From assembly GCA_016712035.1 (NCBI GenBank), contig JADJRT010000004.1, positions 186,001 through 250,000 on the forward strand: 64,000 bases of DNA, in the 5' to 3' direction. Positions 38,701 to 49,145 of the stretch are shown here, piece by piece. Positions within the stretch are counted from its first letter, which is position 1. Every line of letters starts with the position of its first letter. The notes below the pieces were generated by a model. It saw nothing but the letters and a program-made list of their open reading frames with translations. It was not told the origin of the DNA and did no database searches. The position numbers were made by a program, and so were the translations under genes. The DNA comes from Flammeovirgaceae bacterium (GTDB lineage: Bacteria > Bacteroidota > Bacteroidia > Cytophagales > Cyclobacteriaceae).

Positions 38701-41007
38701 CTATGTTTTCGTTATCGCTTCATCAAGATTATAAATAGTTTGAACAACCTGCATCAACGCTGCCAATGAAACAACATCCTCTACTTTAGAATACGGATAT
38801 TCACCTGCTTGTATAAAGAGGTCTGCCTTTTGAGGTGCCTGGGCGAACCTTATTTTTTCAGAATCAAAATAAGTAAGCAACATCGAAAGTTCTTCTTTCC
38901 CTGGCATTCGACAAACGATAGATTGAAAGGCAAGTTTAATTCTGTCCTCATCCGTTTTGGAGTTATTCATTAATCGCTCGGCAAATACTCTTGCCGATTC
39001 CAGTATAACCGGATCATTTAACAATACCAAGGCTTGCAGAGGTGTATTGGTGCGCATTCGATTTACCTCACACTGATCGCGATTGCTGCCATCAAAAATC
39101 AACATGCCCGGAGGTGGAACGGTACGCTTAATAAAAGAGTACAAACCTCTGCGATATAAATCATCGTCATGATCTTGTACATAGCGCGCCAAAACTCCGC
39201 GACCCGAAGTAGAGGATTCCCAAATTCCTTTCGGTTGATAAACTTTCATGCTTGGACCTCCAATTTCTTTTACCATCAACCCACTGCTGGCAAGTGCCAG
39301 ATCTCGAATCCCCTCTGCAATAAGTCGTCTCCGCGATGCCCGTGCTAACAAAATATTTTCGGGATCAATTTCCAATTTTTCTGCATCAACCGCGCTGGAT
39401 TGCCTATAGGTTGCCGACATAACGATTTGTTTAATCAACCGTTTTATATCCCAATCATGCTCCCGAAAATCAACTGCCAACCAATCCAACAATTCCGGAT
39501 GCGAAGGCAATTCGCCTTGCATCCCAAAGTCACCCGAAGTTTTTACAAACCCCCTTCCAAAAAACTCCTGCCACATCCGATTTACAAATACACGAGCCGT
39601 TAACGGATTTCTTTCATCAAATAACCACTTAGCTAACCCCAACCGGTTCGTTCCATAAACCATAGAATCGTAAGGAAGAATTTCGGATGGAATTCCGATA
39701 GATACTTGTTCTCCATGCGCATCGTACGCGCCACGCGTAAGCAAGTAGGTTGGCCTACGCAGCGAGGAATCCCTCATCACCATTACCTCCACAGTCGTTG
39801 TATCCTTTTTGTTGATGAAGGTTAGAATCTCCTCAATCTCTTCGGATGTGATTTTAATCTTTGGTGGATCAGCCAGTGAAGCCAATGAAATATCGCCTAC
39901 CAATCCCTTCTCAGGCACTTGATTAAAAAAAGCAAAGGTTCGATAATAGTCCTTTTGTGAGATAGGATCATACTTATGATCATGACAATGCGCACATTCA
40001 AACGTTAGTGCAAGAAAAGCTTTTGCAAATGTATTAGTTCGATCGGTTACATATTCGATCCGATACTCCTCATCAATCACGCCACCTTCTTGTGTAATCT
40101 TATGATTTCGGTTGAACCCTGTAGCCAATACTTGCTCTTTGGTAGGATTAGGTAATAAGTCACCCGCCACCTGCCAGGTAACAAACTGATCATACGGATA
40201 ATTTTTATTGAAGGCATGAATCACCCAATCGCGCCAGGGCCACATAGTGCGCAAGCCATCATCCTGATAGCCATGTGAATCCGCATAGCGAGCAACATCC
40301 ATCCAGTAAACGGCCATCCGTTCGCCATACTGCGGTTGCATCAATAACTCATCAACCATTTTTTCGTAGGCGTTCGGGGCTTGATCTTCCAAAAATCGAT
40401 TCTGAATTTCGATGGATGGCGGCAAGCCGGTAATATCTAAACTTACTCTTTTCAATAAACGGGCACGATCCGCTTCGGCATTAGGGTTAAGTCCTGCTCT
40501 TTCCAACTTTGCCAACACAAAATAGTCAACCTCATTTATTGGCCAGTCGCTATCTGGTATCTCCGGTAAAGATGTTTGCCTTGGCGGAATAAAGGCCCAA
40601 TGGGGTTTATATATGGCGCCCTGATCAATCCATCGTTTGATCAAATCAATTTCACCTTCGGTAAGTGAAAGATTCGATTTAACTGGAGGCATTTGTTGGG
40701 AAGTATCTGTACTTGAAATTCTTAAGAACACTTCTGAATCAGCCGAACGCCCCGGTACAATGGCATGTGCATCCGGATTATCTTTTAGTGCCGCTAAGGC
40801 TCCTTCGCGTGTATCTAACCGGAGATTTGATTTGCGTTGATTGGCATCGGGGCCATGACATTTAAAACAACGATCGGATAAGATGGGCCGGATATGTAAA
40901 TTGAAATCAACCGAATCAGTAACACTAACTATTTGCTTATTCTGGCTACAGCTACCTAAAAGCAGAAATAGTAAGGAAATAAAAAGCAAATGGATTAAAA
41001 ATCGCAT
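38701..41007 (-). CDS. PSD1 cytochrome c protein (PSCyt1-DUF1549-DUF1553)
   Basis: 768 aa lipoprotein (LFLLLGSCSQNK). Domains in order: planctomycete cytochrome C with heme motif CFKCHGPDA (about 47) and QQMPPVKSNLSLTEGE; DUF1549 with YWMDVARYADSHGYQDD and a second heme-like motif CAHCHDHKYDPI (about 337); DUF1553 with NRMWQEFFGRGFVKTSGDFG and NRMRTNTPLQALVLLNDPV. The family is usually about 1000 aa. Here the region between DUF1549 and DUF1553 is short, without a LamG/CBM insert. It is probably the first gene of the operon with DUF1501 and the LRR cytochrome. Confidence 0.9.
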   Translation of the reverse strand: MRFLIHLLFISLLFLLLGSCSQNKQIVSVTDSVDFNLHIRPILSDRCFKCHGPDANQRKSNLRLDTREGALAALKDNPDAHAIVPGRSADSEVFLRISSTDTSQQMPPVKSNLSLTEGEIDLIKRWIDQGAIYKPHWAFIPPRQTSLPEIPDSDWPINEVDYFVLAKLERAGLNPNAEADRARLLKRVSLDITGLPPSIEIQNRFLEDQAPNAYEKMVDELLMQPQYGERMAVYWMDVARYADSHGYQDDGLRTMWPWRDWVIHAFNKNYPYDQFVTWQVAGDLLPNPTKEQVLATGFNRNHKITQEGGVIDEEYRIEYVTDRTNTFAKAFLALTFECAHCHDHKYDPISQKDYYRTFAFFNQVPEKGLVGDISLASLADPPKIKITSEEIEEILTFINKKDTTTVEVMVMRDSSLRRPTYLLTRGAYDAHGEQVSIGIPSEILPYDSMVYGTNRLGLAKWLFDERNPLTARVFVNRMWQEFFGRGFVKTSGDFGMQGELPSHPELLDWLAVDFREHDWDIKRLIKQIVMSATYRQSSAVDAEKLEIDPENILLARASRRRLIAEGIRDLALASSGLMVKEIGGPSMKVYQPKGIWESSTSGRGVLARYVQDHDDDLYRRGLYSFIKRTVPPPGMLIFDGSNRDQCEVNRMRTNTPLQALVLLNDPVILESARVFAERLMNNSKTDEDRIKLAFQSIVCRMPGKEELSMLLTYFDSEKIRFAQAPQKADLFIQAGEYPYSKVEDVVSLAALMQVVQTIYNLDEAITKT

Positions 41008-41085
41008 AACAGTCCATTAGAATCTAAATTTGAGGATTTTAGCTGAATTTTAAAACTCTTAATAGACTTCGTTGTTTAAAGAGAG

Positions 41086-41571
41086 ATGAAAGTTTATAAC
41101 CTCACCCGAACTCAAATATTACCAATTTCGGTGGCCGAAGCTTGGGATTTTTTTTCAACCCCTAAGAACCTTTCGAAAATTACTCCTGAGCACATGGGCT
41201 TTGAGATATTATATATCTCAGGAGGTGAAAAGGCGTATGCGGGGCAAATCATTAGGTATAATGTGAGCGTACTTCCTGGAATAAAAATGCATTGGGTAAC
41301 GGAAATCACTCAAGTAAAAGAAGGAGTTCATTTTATTGATGAGCAGCGATTTGGGCCTTATGCTTTGTGGCATCATCAACATCATTTTAAAGCTGTGCCA
41401 AGTGGAGTTGAAATGACAGACGAAGTTAATTATGGTATCCCTCTGGGCATTTTAGGCAGACTTGCACACTTCCTGTTTGTAGGCAGTGAAGTAAACCGAA
41501 TTTTTGATCATCGGTATCGCATATTGGAAAAGTACTTTAGCAAAGAAAAAAATAAATGGATTGGAAGATAA
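41086..41571 (+). CDS. SRPBCC family protein at the head of carotenoid cluster 2
   Basis: 161 aa, START/Bet v1-like ligand-binding fold: ISVAEAWDFFSTPKNLSKIT (about 13-32), then WVTEITQVKEGVHFIDEQRF, YALWHHQHHFKAV and VNRIFDHRYRILEKYF. Members of this branch often accompany carotenoid and photolyase genes in Bacteroidota and other bacteria. The ligand is unknown. It overlaps crtZ by 16 bases, so translation is coupled. TGTTTAAA (41073-41080) sits 5 bases before the ATG. Confidence 0.85.
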   Translation: MKVYNLTRTQILPISVAEAWDFFSTPKNLSKITPEHMGFEILYISGGEKAYAGQIIRYNVSVLPGIKMHWVTEITQVKEGVHFIDEQRFGPYALWHHQHHFKAVPSGVEMTDEVNYGIPLGILGRLAHFLFVGSEVNRIFDHRYRILEKYFSKEKNKWIGR

Positions 41572-42053
41572 TAGCGATTTGTGCGCTCATTACCGTTGGC
41601 ACATTTCTCTTTTGGGAATTTGTGGCGTGGTTCTCGCACAAATATATAATGCATGGATTTCTGTGGGTATGGCATAAGTCTCATCACTCGGTACATGACC
41701 ACGTAGTTGAAAAAAATGATCTTTTTGCGGTAGTTTTTAGTTTGCCTTCGATAGGGCTTATATTATATGCTACTTATGGTGGATTCAATCCTTATCTATT
41801 ATCTGTCGGACTTGGGATCTTTTGCTATGGTCTTTTCTATCTGGTGTTTCACGATTTCATAGTCCACCAGCGTATTAAGTGGAGACCTAAGAAAAAGAGC
41901 AGGTATCTCCAACGTATGATAAATGCGCATTACATCCATCACAGCAAGCATACAAAGGAAGATTGCGAAGCATTTGGGTTTCTTTATGCACCAAAAAAAT
42001 ACGAACCTAAACGTGAATTTAAGTACCGCGAAAATCGTCAGGCAACGCAATAA
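41556..42053 (+). CDS. crtZ: Beta-carotene hydroxylase CrtZ
   Basis: 165 aa with about four TM helices and the His clusters of the CrtZ branch of the FA_hydroxylase superfamily: WFSHKYIMHGFLWVWHKSHH (about 25-44) with HKYIMH and HKSHH, then FHDFIVHQRI and NAHYIHHSKH. It adds a 3-hydroxyl to beta-ionone rings, using oxygen and a di-iron centre. It overlaps the SRPBCC gene by 16 bases and is followed 204 bases later by crtD. Confidence 0.92.
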   Translation: MDWKIIAICALITVGTFLFWEFVAWFSHKYIMHGFLWVWHKSHHSVHDHVVEKNDLFAVVFSLPSIGLILYATYGGFNPYLLSVGLGIFCYGLFYLVFHDFIVHQRIKWRPKKKSRYLQRMINAHYIHHSKHTKEDCEAFGFLYAPKKYEPKREFKYRENRQATQ

Positions 42054-42257
42054 CTAACTTTTCTAAGATCAGAATTCGCTGGCTCAGAAAGAAATCACAA
42101 TATATTCATCGATATCACAATCTATCTCATAGAAATTTTTAGAGGAATCAACCAAAAGGCAGAGGCAATATTGTGTTGCATCATTCCATAAGCCACCGAT
42201 AAACAATTGCCAGATTTACTTGTTTAGGCTGTAAATCTCTGCAATAGATTCAATTCA
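42054..42257. other. Non-coding gap between crtZ and crtD
   Basis: 204 bases with no recognisable coding frame on either strand. It contains a near-direct repeat ATCACAATATAT / ATCACAATCTAT (42095-42130) and TGTTTAGG near 42220, which resembles the TGTTTA words before other carotenoid transcription units. It may hold a promoter for crtD-cruF-crtY. Confidence 0.35.
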
Positions 42258-43730
42258 TTGAAACCAAAAGCCATAGTCGTAGGTTCTGGAATCGCTGGAC
42301 TTGCCAGTGCACTTCGCCTTGCCAAGAAAAACTGTGAAGTGCAGGTATTCGAATCTAGTCCACATGCAGGTGGCAAAATTCATTCATTTAGTAACACGGG
42401 TTTTAGATTTGATTTTGGCCCTTCCTTATTTACCATGCCCCATTTGGTGGACGAACTGTTTGAACTGTTTGATATTGACCCTAAGTCAAAGTTTGAATAC
42501 CTAAAAAAGGATGTTATCTGTAATTATTTTTGGGATGATGGCACACGTTTCTCGGCTCCTGCCGATGAACAGAAATTTATTGAACAGGCCGCGACAACAT
42601 TTTCAACCAATAAAAAAACTTTAGGTAACTATCTTAAGCAGAATGGAATCAAGTATGACCTCACTGCACCTATTTTTCTAAACAAGTCTTTACATAGCTG
42701 GAGAACATATCTTTCCATTCCAACGCTTCGTACTCTTTTTCAATCCCATAAACTTGACCTTTCCAGCACCTTAGATAAGGTAAACAAAAAGCATTTTTCT
42801 AACCCCAAGCTTATTCAACTATTCAATAGATATGCTACCTACAATGGATCATCGCCTTATGCTACCTCCGGAATAATGTCCATGATTCCCCACCTGGAAA
42901 TGTCTCTGGGTACCTATTTTCCAAAAGGTGGAATGCATGAAATATCTCAAAGCTTATACCGGTTGGCATTAGAGGTGGGCGTCAATTTTAATTTTAATGA
43001 GCCCGTATTAAAAATCAATCACCATGAAAAGCAGGTATTAGGCGTTACTACCTCAACCGCAGCCTACCAAGCTGATATGGTAGTTAGTAACATGGACATA
43101 TTCTCTACGTTCAAGAAACTCATACCGCAAGCTAATCAGCCAAAACGAATACTGCGACAAGAACGGTCCAGCTCTGCGATTATATTTTATTGGGGCATTG
43201 ATAGATCATTTCCGGATTTAGATTTACATAATATTTTCTTTAGCAACGATTACAAATCCGAATTTGATTGCATTTTCAAAAAGCATAAGCTTCATAACGA
43301 TCCAACCATATATATTAACATAACCAGCAAAGAAAAAAAGGATGATGCTCCCAATGGTTGTGAGAATTGGTTTGTGATGATTAATACCCCGCACGATGCT
43401 GGTCAGAATTGGCCTGAACTATTAAATCAATCGAGAGCGAATATAATTCGAAAACTAAACCATGTCCTACATATCGATATAGAAAAGCATATTGTAATTG
43501 AAGATACCAATGACCCTATTCAAATCGAACGACTAACCGGATCTCATCTGGGCTCCTTATATGGTACGTCCAGTAACTCGACCCTCTCAACCTTTTTAAG
43601 ACATTCCAATTTTTCCTGTCAGTTCGAAAATCTATTTTTTTGTGGCGGATCCGTGCATCCTGGTGGCGGAATCCCTTTATGTCTTTTGTCCGCCAAAATT
43701 GCCACCGATCAAATTAAATCTCATGCATAA
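42258..43730 (+). CDS. crtD: CrtD-type carotenoid 3,4-desaturase (phytoene desaturase family)
   Basis: 490 aa, starting at TTG 42258 since no in-frame ATG precedes the FAD-binding fold AIVVGSGIAGLASALRLAKK (about 4-23), then FRFDFGPSLFTMPHLVDELF. The C-terminus has NLFFCGGSVHPGGGIPLCLL, the CrtI-superfamily signature with the HPGGG variant usual in CrtD. It is a diverged paralogue of the CrtI at 14.9 kb. The neighbours cruF and crtY and the motif indicate the 1'-hydroxycarotenoid 3',4'-desaturase. A role as a second lycopene-forming desaturase is less likely. The stop overlaps the cruF start. Confidence 0.85.
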   Translation: MKPKAIVVGSGIAGLASALRLAKKNCEVQVFESSPHAGGKIHSFSNTGFRFDFGPSLFTMPHLVDELFELFDIDPKSKFEYLKKDVICNYFWDDGTRFSAPADEQKFIEQAATTFSTNKKTLGNYLKQNGIKYDLTAPIFLNKSLHSWRTYLSIPTLRTLFQSHKLDLSSTLDKVNKKHFSNPKLIQLFNRYATYNGSSPYATSGIMSMIPHLEMSLGTYFPKGGMHEISQSLYRLALEVGVNFNFNEPVLKINHHEKQVLGVTTSTAAYQADMVVSNMDIFSTFKKLIPQANQPKRILRQERSSSAIIFYWGIDRSFPDLDLHNIFFSNDYKSEFDCIFKKHKLHNDPTIYINITSKEKKDDAPNGCENWFVMINTPHDAGQNWPELLNQSRANIIRKLNHVLHIDIEKHIVIEDTNDPIQIERLTGSHLGSLYGTSSNSTLSTFLRHSNFSCQFENLFFCGGSVHPGGGIPLCLLSAKIATDQIKSHA

Positions 43731-44388
43731 TCTCTTGTTGGCTAAAGTACCGCTAACCTTTAACTCAAGATTTGCATCGATTACGACCATCTGGCTTTTT
43801 CATCTTTCATCCCTGGTAGGCATATACCTCGGGTACTTTGATTGGTTTATAACGAAAACACCAATTAATTTGACTTTACTGGGCGTCCTTCTGTGCGTTC
43901 AATTTCCAATTGATACGAAAAAGAAAATATACTTAACCATTTTCATTTTTATAGTGGGAATGGTGGTAGAATGGATTGGGGTTCATTATGGCTATATTTT
44001 CGGTACGTACACCTATGGACCAAACCTAGGCCCAAAACTGGATGGAGTGCCGTTATTGATTGGACTAAATTGGGTGATCTTAACCTTGTCTACCGCAGCC
44101 ATTTCATCTCGCTTTATCAAAAATAATTTAGGCAAAATAATTCTTGGAGCTCTACTAATGGTTGGGTTGGATGTTTTTATCGAACAAGTCACTACCCTGC
44201 TGGATTACTGGACATGGGAAGCAGGAAGTGCCCCTTTGAGAAATTATTTTTCTTGGTTTCTTTTCTCTTTATTCCTTCATTGGTGTTACAATAAACTAAG
44301 AATTAAAGGTGATTTTATTTTTTCTTTACATCTTTATGCTGCCCAATTAACTTTCTTTGTCTTCCTGTATGGAATCTATAAAGTTTGA
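43723..44388 (+). CDS. cruF: CruF-type carotenoid 1,2-hydratase (DUF422)
   Basis: 221 aa from ATG 43723, which overlaps the crtD stop by 8 bases. It is a polytopic membrane protein of the carotenoid biosynthesis family PF04240: VEWIGVHYGYIFGTYTYGPN (about 84-103), LDGVPLLIGLNWVILTL, VGLDVFIEQVTTLLDYWTWE. CruF adds water to the psi-end of lycopene-type carotenoids to give the 1'-hydroxyl group of myxol and saproxanthin-type pigments. It overlaps crtY by about 20 bases. Confidence 0.9.
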   Translation: MHNLLLAKVPLTFNSRFASITTIWLFHLSSLVGIYLGYFDWFITKTPINLTLLGVLLCVQFPIDTKKKIYLTIFIFIVGMVVEWIGVHYGYIFGTYTYGPNLGPKLDGVPLLIGLNWVILTLSTAAISSRFIKNNLGKIILGALLMVGLDVFIEQVTTLLDYWTWEAGSAPLRNYFSWFLFSLFLHWCYNKLRIKGDFIFSLHLYAAQLTFFVFLYGIYKV

Positions 44389-45514
44389 TTATGTCATTGT
44401 TGGTGGCGGAGCTGCTGGACTGCATCTAGCTTTCGCGATGAGTAAGGACCTGTTTTTTCGTTCCAAAAAAATTGGCATAATTGAAAAGAGTGGAAAAAAT
44501 AGTAATGACAGAACCTGGTGTTTCTGGGAAAAAGGAGAAGGTTCTTGGGAGGACATCGTTTCCTATTCTTGGAACAACTGCGAATTCATAACAAATGAAA
44601 AAGTAACCAGTCTTAACCTGGAGGCGTATCACTATAAAATGATCAAAGCCATTGACTTCTATAAGAAGGTAATTACGCATCTTAAGGAAACACCAAATTT
44701 CCATTGGATCCAGGATGAAGTACTCCACATACAGGAAGGCAGCCCAAGCAAGATAGTTACTACCAAAAATAATTATTCTGCTTTCCATATTTTTGACAGC
44801 CGAATAACACCCAACTTCTATAAGAATGAAAAGCATATAAACCTGATTCAACATTTCAAAGGATGGATAATTGAAACGAAAGAAGACGTGTTCAATCCAG
44901 ATTCATTTGTGATGATGGATTTTAGATTAAAGTATCCAGAATCTACAAGTTTTACCTATGTTCTTCCTTATACTGCTAAAAAAGCCTTGATTGAGTTTAC
45001 CTTCTTTTCTCCTTCTCTGGTTGCCGATCAAGTATACGACTCTTACATAAAAAAGTACATTGAGCAAGTGCTTGGTTGTTCGGAGTATTCTATTTTCGAT
45101 ACAGAAAAGGGAATTATTCCAATGAGTAATTATCCATTCCACAATGCCAACAACAAATCGGTAACTAAAATTGGAACAGCAGGCTCATGGGTGAAAGGTT
45201 CTTCAGGATACTCGTTTAAAAATGCAGAACGCTTTAGTAAAAGAATAGTGAACAACATTAAAAATAAGCATTTACCTAGCCACGATCTCTTTAAAAGACG
45301 ATTTAAAAAGTATGACACATTATTTCTACATGTACTTTTTAACCATAATGATTTAGGAGAAGAGATTTTTTCAAACATGTATACCAAGAATAGTATCTCT
45401 TTATTATTTTCGTTCCTTGATGAAGAGACTACGTTTGCAGAGGAATTAAAAATTATCAATTCACTGCGTTGGCGTCCCTTTATTAATGCTGTCTATAAGC
45501 AACTGATTCAATGA
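44369..45514 (+). CDS. crtY: Lycopene beta-cyclase CrtY
   Basis: 381 aa from ATG 44369 (MESIKFDYVIVGGGAAGLHL); the frame extends four codons further up to 44357. The N-terminal Rossmann fold is YVIVGGGAAGLHLAF. The signature NDRTWCFWEKGEG (about 45) and FDSRI, with YVLPYTAKKALIEFTFFS, match the CrtY/CrtL lycopene cyclase family (PF05834). It closes a beta-ionone ring on lycopene. With CruF and CrtD acting on the other end it would give a monocyclic product. Last gene of the cluster; a terminator follows at 45569. Confidence 0.92.
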   Translation: MESIKFDYVIVGGGAAGLHLAFAMSKDLFFRSKKIGIIEKSGKNSNDRTWCFWEKGEGSWEDIVSYSWNNCEFITNEKVTSLNLEAYHYKMIKAIDFYKKVITHLKETPNFHWIQDEVLHIQEGSPSKIVTTKNNYSAFHIFDSRITPNFYKNEKHINLIQHFKGWIIETKEDVFNPDSFVMMDFRLKYPESTSFTYVLPYTAKKALIEFTFFSPSLVADQVYDSYIKKYIEQVLGCSEYSIFDTEKGIIPMSNYPFHNANNKSVTKIGTAGSWVKGSSGYSFKNAERFSKRIVNNIKNKHLPSHDLFKRRFKKYDTLFLHVLFNHNDLGEEIFSNMYTKNSISLLFSFLDEETTFAEELKIINSLRWRPFINAVYKQLIQ

Positions 45515-45568
45515 GTTTTTGGTGCCACCAACTAACGGGCTATTGCTTGATCTACCACAAAAGAGAAA

Positions 45569-45592
45569 GGGCTCATCGCGAGCCCCTTTTTC
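45569..45592. terminator. Terminator after crtY (bidirectional)
   Basis: GGGCTC (45569-45574) pairs with GAGCCC (45580-45585) around a five-base loop, extended by flanking A/T pairs, with a T run after it and an A-rich stretch before it. It separates the carotenoid operon from the convergent small basic protein gene. Confidence 0.8.
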
Positions 45593-45611
45593 CTTAGAAT
45601 AAGTTACAAGG

Positions 45612-45881
45612 TTAAGCTGTCTCCATTTCCGGTAGTTTTACTTTTTTAATTTTCTTCTCTTTAAGTGCTTTTGGAAGTTTAATTTTGGTTTTCTTAATTT
45701 TCTTTAATTCTTTTTTCATTTGGGTTGCGACCAATTCTGCAATTCTTCGTGCTGATTTATTGATTGCCTTTTCCGTTCTCTTTTTTGACCTGGTTACTCC
45801 CAAAGCCTGTACCGTTTGGTGCAATGAATCGACCAACAAAAGCCGAATTTCCTTCTTTCCTTTTACTACTAACTTTTCCAT
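45612..45881 (-). CDS. Small lysine-rich basic protein, unknown function
   Basis: 89 aa: MEKLVVKGKKEIRLLLVDSL, LHQTVQALGVTRSKKRTEKA, then a C-terminal tail dominated by Lys (KKELKKIKKTKIKLPKALK, KEKKIKKVKLP). The N-terminal 50 residues look like a helical domain and the tail resembles those of nucleic-acid-binding proteins. I do not recognise the family. It is monocistronic and ends at a terminator shared with crtY. Confidence 0.65.
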   Translation of the reverse strand: MEKLVVKGKKEIRLLLVDSLHQTVQALGVTRSKKRTEKAINKSARRIAELVATQMKKELKKIKKTKIKLPKALKEKKIKKVKLPEMETA

Positions 45882-45957
45882 AAACTTTTACTTTAACCCT
45901 AAATTATTGGGTTGATTCTGCATAACCAAGCAGTTCAAAAAACTTAATATTGATAGC

Positions 45958-48900
45958 TCATTTTCCTTCAATTTTCTTTATTTCGGGCGATTTCTTAATT
46001 ATTTCAAATTGACTTTGAACGGCCGCCAGCTTGTCAGTTTCAATAGCCAGTACTTCCTGCTGCTGGTCGGTGGGTGGCGCATCAGCACTGGAAATCTGTC
46101 CCTCTTTGGCCATGGCTAAAAGTCTCTCTAACACCTGTGGCGGGTTCCGAAAAATATCCATCCGGGCTCCGGTTGCATAAACATCATGAAGTTGAGCCTC
46201 TAACTGAAATATTTTTTCTTCCAATGTCGGGGACTTCTTATCCTTGATACGGGCTACTAGTTGTGCACGCATTCGCTCCATCTCATCAATTAATTGTAAG
46301 GTATTCTTCGTGGCATTATATAGTTTAACACCGAAACTATATTGTTTTAGAATATCTGCTTCGGTACCTTTTGTATTAGGATCTTTAACTACTACCAGCG
46401 ATTGTTTGTATTCCTTTCCATTAACTTTTAATACAACCGTATACGTTCCGGGTGGCACTAAAGGGGGCGTTTGCCCCGGACCAATATCCAAATCATAGAT
46501 AAACATATTACGCTCGCCCTTTTCATCAAGTGTTACCCAATCCTTGCCTTTAGGTTTAGTTCTTAATTTCGGAAACTCATAAGGCTGCAATCGTAAATCC
46601 CACCACATACGATTAATGCCCGGTTTGTTTAATACCTTTTCCTTTCTGATGGTTTCATTTCTGGAATTCATCAACAACAGTTCAACAGAGTCTTTCGATT
46701 TTTCTTTTAAATAGTAATTGATAGAAGCTCCCTCCGGTGGGTTTCTACCTGATACATAACTATCGTCTGTTTTAATTCCATTGATGGCCTGAAATCGATA
46801 AGCCTTCCTTATCGAAAATAAATGGGCATCCGAATTTCGAACTTGATCGGTAAATTCCCGAATAGGGGTAACATCATCCAAAATATAAAACCCACGACCA
46901 TACGTGGCGATTACCAGATCCTTAAAGTTGCGCTGAATTTCAATCCCAAAAATGGGAACAGGTGGTAAATTATTTTTTAAGTGAATCCAATTCTTACCAT
47001 CATCGGGCGAAAAGTATAACGACTTTTCTGTTCCCAAATAAAGTAATCCTTTCTTGTCAGGATCTTCTTTAATTTGATTTACAAAATTTGAGTTGTTGGC
47101 TGGCAGATTTATTTCCAACCGCTTCCATGTGGCTCCATAGTCGGTCGTCTTATAAACATAGGTTCCAAAGTCACCCACATAATGCGCATCTACAGCAACA
47201 TAACAAGTGGCCGCATCAAAATAGGAAGCATCTATATGACGGATAGTTCCCCATGTTGGTAACCCAGGCATGTTGGCCGATACGTTTGTCCAGGTTTTGC
47301 CGCCATCTTGCGTTACTTGGACCTGTCCATCGTTACTTCCGTCCACAGTACACCTTCCTTAACGGGTGACTCAGCCATTGAGAAAAGTGCACAACCATCC
47401 CAGGTCATCAGGTTATCGCTGGCCATGCCACCAGAATTTTTCTGATGTGTTTTATCGTTGGTGGTAAGATCAGGACTAATTACCTGCCAGCCCTGGCCCC
47501 ATTATTTGTTTCATGAACATATTGACTACCCACCCAAACTCTTCCTTTTACATGCTTGGATAACACCATTGGAAAATTCCAATGCCAACGATATTTAGCA
47601 TCGGCTGGAGTTGCACCAATTTGTGTTTGAGGCCATACGCGCACATCACGCGATTGCATGGTGGTAAGATCAAAAATATCAAGACCGCCATCATAGCAGC
47701 TAGACCACACTATATTATTATCAAACGGATCGGGCTGTGCAAAGCCACTTTCGCAACCACCCGTGCCATGCCATACACCCAAGGGTATATTGTATCCTCC
47801 TAAATATCGGCTGGGTCCGCGATACGACCATGCATCTTGTCGGTTTCCATATACCCAATAAGGAACGCGATCATCCACAGCCACGTGATACATCTGTGCA
47901 ATAGGCAGATTAATGTTGCGCCAACTCTTACCTCCATTGTATGTCATATTAAGACATCCATCATGGGCACATAAAATCCGATTGCCATCCTTTGGATCAA
48001 ACCACATATCATGATTATCACCACCGGGTGCCCACTGATTAAAATCTTTCACAAATGTTTTTCCCCCATCGATTGATTTTTTTATTCCCACACATATGGT
48101 ATACACTTCATCTTCATTGGCTGTTGAAACCCTAAGCCTTGTATAATATCCAGCTCGTTGGCCCATGGAGTGATCTTTCTGCATTAGTTTCCAACTGTCA
48201 CCACCATCATCCGAACGATATAGCCGTGGCTCCGTATCCTCCACCAAAGCATAAACTCTTTTCGGATTCGTATAAGAAACATCCACAGAAGTTTTTCCTA
48301 CCGGATGAGTCGGGCCACTCTCAAGACCGTTGCGCAAGGGCTCCCACGTTTTGCCGCCATCTTTAGACCGATAAATTCCACTGCCTTCGCCCCCACTATT
48401 CAGGTTCCAGGTACGAATGTCTGCTTGCCACATAGCCGCGAACAAAGTTTCAGGATTTTTTGGATCGATGCTCATGTCCGATGCCCCTGTATTTTCATTT
48501 ACAAAAAGAACTTGTCCCCAAGTCTTTCCACCGTCTGTTGTTTTAAATATTCCTCTTTCTTGTTGCGGTCCATGCGCATGACCCATGGAGGCAACATAAA
48601 CTGTATTCGTATCTGTGGGGTGAACAATCACACGACTGATGCGAAATGTTTTTTCGAGCCCCATGTTTTTCCATGTCTTTCCGGCATCGGAAGATTTATA
48701 CACACCGTTACCCACGGCATGAGCCGGCCGAATAAGAAAAGTTTCACCGGTACCTACCCATACTTGTTTAGGCGAAGAAGGCGCCACAGCCAGAGCACCA
48801 ATCGATGAGTCTTCGGTTTTATCAAAAATAGATTTCCAGGTTATCCCCGCATCCTCTGTTTTCCACACACCCCCCGATGCTGCACCCGTATACGATACAT

Positions 48901-49057
48901 TGGGATTACCTGGTTCACCGGCAACGGCAATCATACGGTTTCCATCGGGTCCTATAAACCGGAAATCCAATTTAGAGAAGAGCTTAGGATCAAAGGATTG
49001 TGATAAAAGAGGATGAACAAAGATGCAAAGGCCAATAAATAAAAAATGCTTTCTCAT
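45958..49057 (-). CDS. Exported BNR/VPS10-like beta-propeller protein; two frame breaks
   Basis: About 1033 aa with a signal peptide (HFLFIGLCIFVHPLLSQ). Repeated BNR motifs run through the N-terminal 700 residues: SGGVWKTEDAGITWKSIFDK, GVYKSSDAGKTWKNMG, GIFKTTDGGKTWGQVL, GIYRSKDGGKTWEPL, LYRSDDGGDSWKLM, VQVTQDGGKTWTNVS. This is the sortilin/VPS10-type propeller seen in many Bacteroidota secreted proteins, often annotated as glycosyl hydrolases without proof. A C-terminal beta and helical region follows. Breaks lie near 47502 (four G where five restore ETNNGGQGW) and near 47348 (one base missing). Confidence 0.82.
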
Positions 49058-49145
49058 GGGGTTTACTTTATGAAAGTAAATTACCTAAGAGAAAGCAGAA
49101 TTAATAATAATGTATTATCGTTTATCTGAGTTTTTGATGACTGGC

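Noticed and set aside
42054..42257. Remnant of a crtW or other carotenoid gene
   Set aside because: All six frames are interrupted and no ketolase histidine motifs are visible.
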